Source of the DNA: Opitutaceae bacterium
GTDB lineage: Bacteria > Verrucomicrobiota > Verrucomicrobiia > Opitutales > Opitutaceae
Assembly (NCBI GenBank): GCA_027490995.1
Contig: JAIXWY010000003.1
Location: 62,001 to 126,000 of the forward strand
Length of the DNA stretch: 64,000 bases
Reading direction: 5' to 3'
The position numbers and the translations under genes were made by a program. Numbering within the stretch: position 1 is the stretch's first letter; each line of letters opens with the position of its first letter. Of the stretch, positions 61,667 to 64,000 are shown piece by piece. Below the pieces are notes generated by a model. The model had not been told where the DNA came from, did not search any database, and worked only from the letters and a program-made list of their open reading frames with translations.

Positions 61667-61911
61667 CGTCCCGGTCTGCGAGAACGTCGCGCGCGGCGTT
61701 CGGCGAGGTGGCTTAAGGGGGGCCGAACCGCCGCCGCGCGGTGGTCCGATGAATCACGCTCGGGAGTTGCTCCGCCGCCGAGCCGTGTCACGGTAACCTC
61801 GCCCGCCCAATCCGGGTGGCGGCCCGCATGCTTGCCCGACTGATGCTGACCTCGATCCTCCGCCGCGTTGCACCGTGCGCTGGCCCGGCCCACGGGTCCT
61901 GCCGGCCTCGC

Positions 61912-64000
61912 ATGACCCGGTGGCCCACTTTGCAGCGTGGGCTGTTTGGGGCGTGTCTTCTGGCGTTGATGGGCGAGTCGGCGCTCCTTCCAGAGACCCG
62001 GGCCCAGACGGCAGCGCGGTCGGGTCGCTGGGCTCACGAGACGAGCCGCCTGACCCCGGATCCCGCGGTGGTTTGGGGTCGGTTGGAGAACGGCTTTCGG
62101 TACGCGCTGCGTCCCCATACTGGCGTCCCTGGCCGGGTGGTGCTGCAGCTGGTCGTGCTGTCCGGCTCGCTGGACGAACGGCCGGACGAGCGAGGGATGG
62201 CGCATTATCTGGAGCATCTGGCCTTTGGTGGGACCGCGGATTTCCTGCCGGGACAGATGGTCCTGCTCTTCCAGCGGCTCGGCATGGAATACGGCAGCGA
62301 CGTCAATGCGCAGACGACCTTTGATTCAACCGTCTACCGATTGGATTACCGGACGGCCGACCCGCTGCTGTTGCGCGACGGGTTGAGACTCTTTCGGGGC
62401 TTCGCGGATGGCCTGTCGCTCGACCCGCAGGTGATCGAGCGGGAGCGGCGGGTGGTGTTGGCCGAGTTGCGGCTCCGCAACACGTTGGCCGGCCGTCGGG
62501 AGTTGGCCTCCCTGCCCGTGGTGTTTCGCGGTCTGACCTTCCCCGACCGCAGCCCGGGTGGGAGTGAGGAGCAGATCGCGCGGTTCACGCGGGAACAGTT
62601 CGAGGCGTTTTACCGCCGCAATTACCGACCGGACCTGATGGTCTTGGTGGTGACGGGAGACGTCGCGGTGCCGGAGCTGGAGGCGGAGATTCGGGCGCGC
62701 TTTGGTGGCATGGCCCGTCCGGCGGGCCCGCCGCCCGTGCGGGAGGAGGGCCGCCTGAATGCGCGATCCCTGCGCGCCGGCGTCCTTCCGTTGGCGGGAA
62801 TGTCGGCGGCGGCGGTGGAAGCCGCGACCGTGGTGACGCGGCCCAGCGCGGCGGAGACGCAAGCGCAGCGGGAAGAAGAGCAGAAGCGCGACTTTGTCAT
62901 GCGCCTCTTTGCGGCTCGATTGGAGGCGGAAGGTGCCGGTGAAGCCGGAGTAGAGGCGGGGTACAGCGAATTGCTCGGGCAAGGCGTCGCGACGGTGCGG
63001 GCGATGGTCCCGGCACCGGCTTGGGCGGGCGGCCTGACTGCGATCGACACGAGCGTCCGCCGAGCGCTGGAGCAGGGCTTCGAGGTGACCGAACTGGCGG
63101 AGGCGCGTCGGGAGGAACTGCGCCGGATCGGCCTTTTGCGGGAGCAGTTGGCGACGCTGGATCCATCCGTCTTGGCAGACGCCTTGGTAGAATCGATTAC
63201 CGAGCACCGCGTCTTCGTTGGGTTGGAGCAGTCGCTGGCGTGGCGCACCGCGTGGCTGGAGACTTTTGGCCCGGCCGAGGCGCAGCAGGTGTTCCGGCGC
63301 CTCTGGCTGCCGGGGACGATGGCCTTTCATGTTTCGGGTGGAGTGGGAGTGGAGTTGAAGCCGCAGAGGGTGCTGGATGAGGTGGCCAAGGCCCGGCGCG
63401 GCCGCGTCGCCGCGCTGCCCCCGAGGCCCCCGGAAGAACGCATCCCCTATCGCTTGCCGAACTGGGGACCGGACGGTGACGTGGTGGTGCGAACGGAGCT
63501 GCCGACGTTGGGGGCGGCGCTGCTCCGCTTCCGCAATGAGGTCCGCCTGAACGTGGTGTCGCGACGGCAGGAGCCCGGCCTCGTCCACCTCGTGGTGAGG
63601 GTAGGTTCCGGCCTTCTGGAGATGCCGGGTACGCGACCGGCGTTGAAGGAATTCGGCCTCAACACGGTGCTCGCCAGTGGCACCGAGCATCTCCGCGGGG
63701 AGACCCTTCGGGCGCTGGTCGGACAGCGCTTTCTTGAGTTCAGCTTCGATGTGGCAGACCGAGACGCGTTCGCGTTTCGAGCCACGGTGCCGGTGGATGA
63801 GGTGTCGACCTTCCTCGGCGTGGTGGCGGACATCCTCTACCGCCCGCGCTTCAGCAGCCTTGCCCACGCCGAGCAGCGCATGAACGCGGCGATGGGCCGC
63901 ATGGCGGGGAGCGCGGGTATGGGTGATGGCATGCGCGCGCTGAACGATCGCCTCTTCCGCGGTGACGCGCGTTTCACGTCGGGCTCGCCGCTCGATTACA
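61912..64000 (+). CDS. M16-family metallopeptidase, secreted, truncated by window end
   Basis: The frame is open to the end of the window, so about 696 residues are seen of a longer protein. It has a signal peptide (hydrophobic LFGACLLALM, then ending ETRAQ) and an M16 catalytic domain with the inverted zinc motif HYLEH (in MAHYLEHLAFGG) and the downstream Glu in RERRVVLAELRLR. A second, inactive-type M16 domain appears to follow from about residue 500. M16 peptidases degrade peptides in a closed chamber. Alternative start: ATG at 61828, which would give an unusually long leader. Between 61667 and 61911 I see no other gene. Confidence 0.88.
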   Translation, partial: MTRWPTLQRGLFGACLLALMGESALLPETRAQTAARSGRWAHETSRLTPDPAVVWGRLENGFRYALRPHTGVPGRVVLQLVVLSGSLDERPDERGMAHYLEHLAFGGTADFLPGQMVLLFQRLGMEYGSDVNAQTTFDSTVYRLDYRTADPLLLRDGLRLFRGFADGLSLDPQVIERERRVVLAELRLRNTLAGRRELASLPVVFRGLTFPDRSPGGSEEQIARFTREQFEAFYRRNYRPDLMVLVVTGDVAVPELEAEIRARFGGMARPAGPPPVREEGRLNARSLRAGVLPLAGMSAAAVEAATVVTRPSAAETQAQREEEQKRDFVMRLFAARLEAEGAGEAGVEAGYSELLGQGVATVRAMVPAPAWAGGLTAIDTSVRRALEQGFEVTELAEARREELRRIGLLREQLATLDPSVLADALVESITEHRVFVGLEQSLAWRTAWLETFGPAEAQQVFRRLWLPGTMAFHVSGGVGVELKPQRVLDEVAKARRGRVAALPPRPPEERIPYRLPNWGPDGDVVVRTELPTLGAALLRFRNEVRLNVVSRRQEPGLVHLVVRVGSGLLEMPGTRPALKEFGLNTVLASGTEHLRGETLRALVGQRFLEFSFDVADRDAFAFRATVPVDEVSTFLGVVADILYRPRFSSLAHAEQRMNAAMGRMAGSAGMGDGMRALNDRLFRGDARFTSGSPLDY

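Overview
The window is GC-rich, densely packed bacterial DNA. Three large TonB-dependent receptors, several lipoproteins, PhoBR and LuxR-type two-component systems and a class II asparaginyl-tRNA synthetase indicate a Gram-negative host. The receptor style and codon use look most like Verrucomicrobiota (Opitutaceae-like), but that is an impression from memory and not a search result. I found no rRNA, tRNA, CRISPR array or insertion sequence.

Positions 1-36500 form a phosphorus-scavenging island. It holds a beta-propeller phytase lipoprotein, an orphan OmpR-type regulator, a TonB receptor, a stand-alone phnI paralogue, a GNAT-DUF6886 fusion, a phnCDE transporter, a TIM-barrel gene, and a minus-strand group (EEP phosphatase-like, pyridoxal-kinase-like, phnN, secreted propeller). 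A plus-strand group follows (phnM, 2H phosphoesterase, hexapeptide acetyltransferase, methyltransferase, phnD). It converges on a 12-gene minus-strand operon phnG-H-I-J-K-L-D-D-C-E-E-M. A heterodimeric ABC exporter and phoBR close the island. Seven upstream regions carry direct repeats of TTCAC/TTAAC type, mostly at an exact 11-bp period, and these are probably PhoB boxes. They tie the scattered pieces into one Pho regulon.

The most striking point is PhnJ. It is full length and clearly homologous to the C-P lyase catalytic subunit, but three of the four cysteines of the CX2C-X21-C-X5-C motif are replaced (Ser, Ile, Leu) in an intact reading frame. The motif binds the iron-sulfur cluster and supplies the catalytic thiol. 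The stand-alone PhnI paralogue has likewise lost the two histidines of the HLKLPHY motif and the usual N-terminus. No phnP is present, and a 2H phosphoesterase beside phnM is a plausible replacement. The cluster may therefore be a C-P-lyase-like system with altered chemistry, or one that relies on a canonical PhnJ elsewhere.

Positions 36500-64000 are more ordinary. They contain an unknown beta-rich protein, an SGNH hydrolase, a methyltransferase with a polytopic membrane protein, a TonB receptor followed by an S9 peptidase, a small secreted protein, a third TonB receptor, a MacB-like HlyD/FtsX/ATPase exporter, a regulatory operon of two soluble histidine kinases and a LuxR-type regulator, an orphan Wzt-type ATPase, asnS, an unknown coiled-coil protein, and the 5' part of an M16 metallopeptidase that runs off the window.
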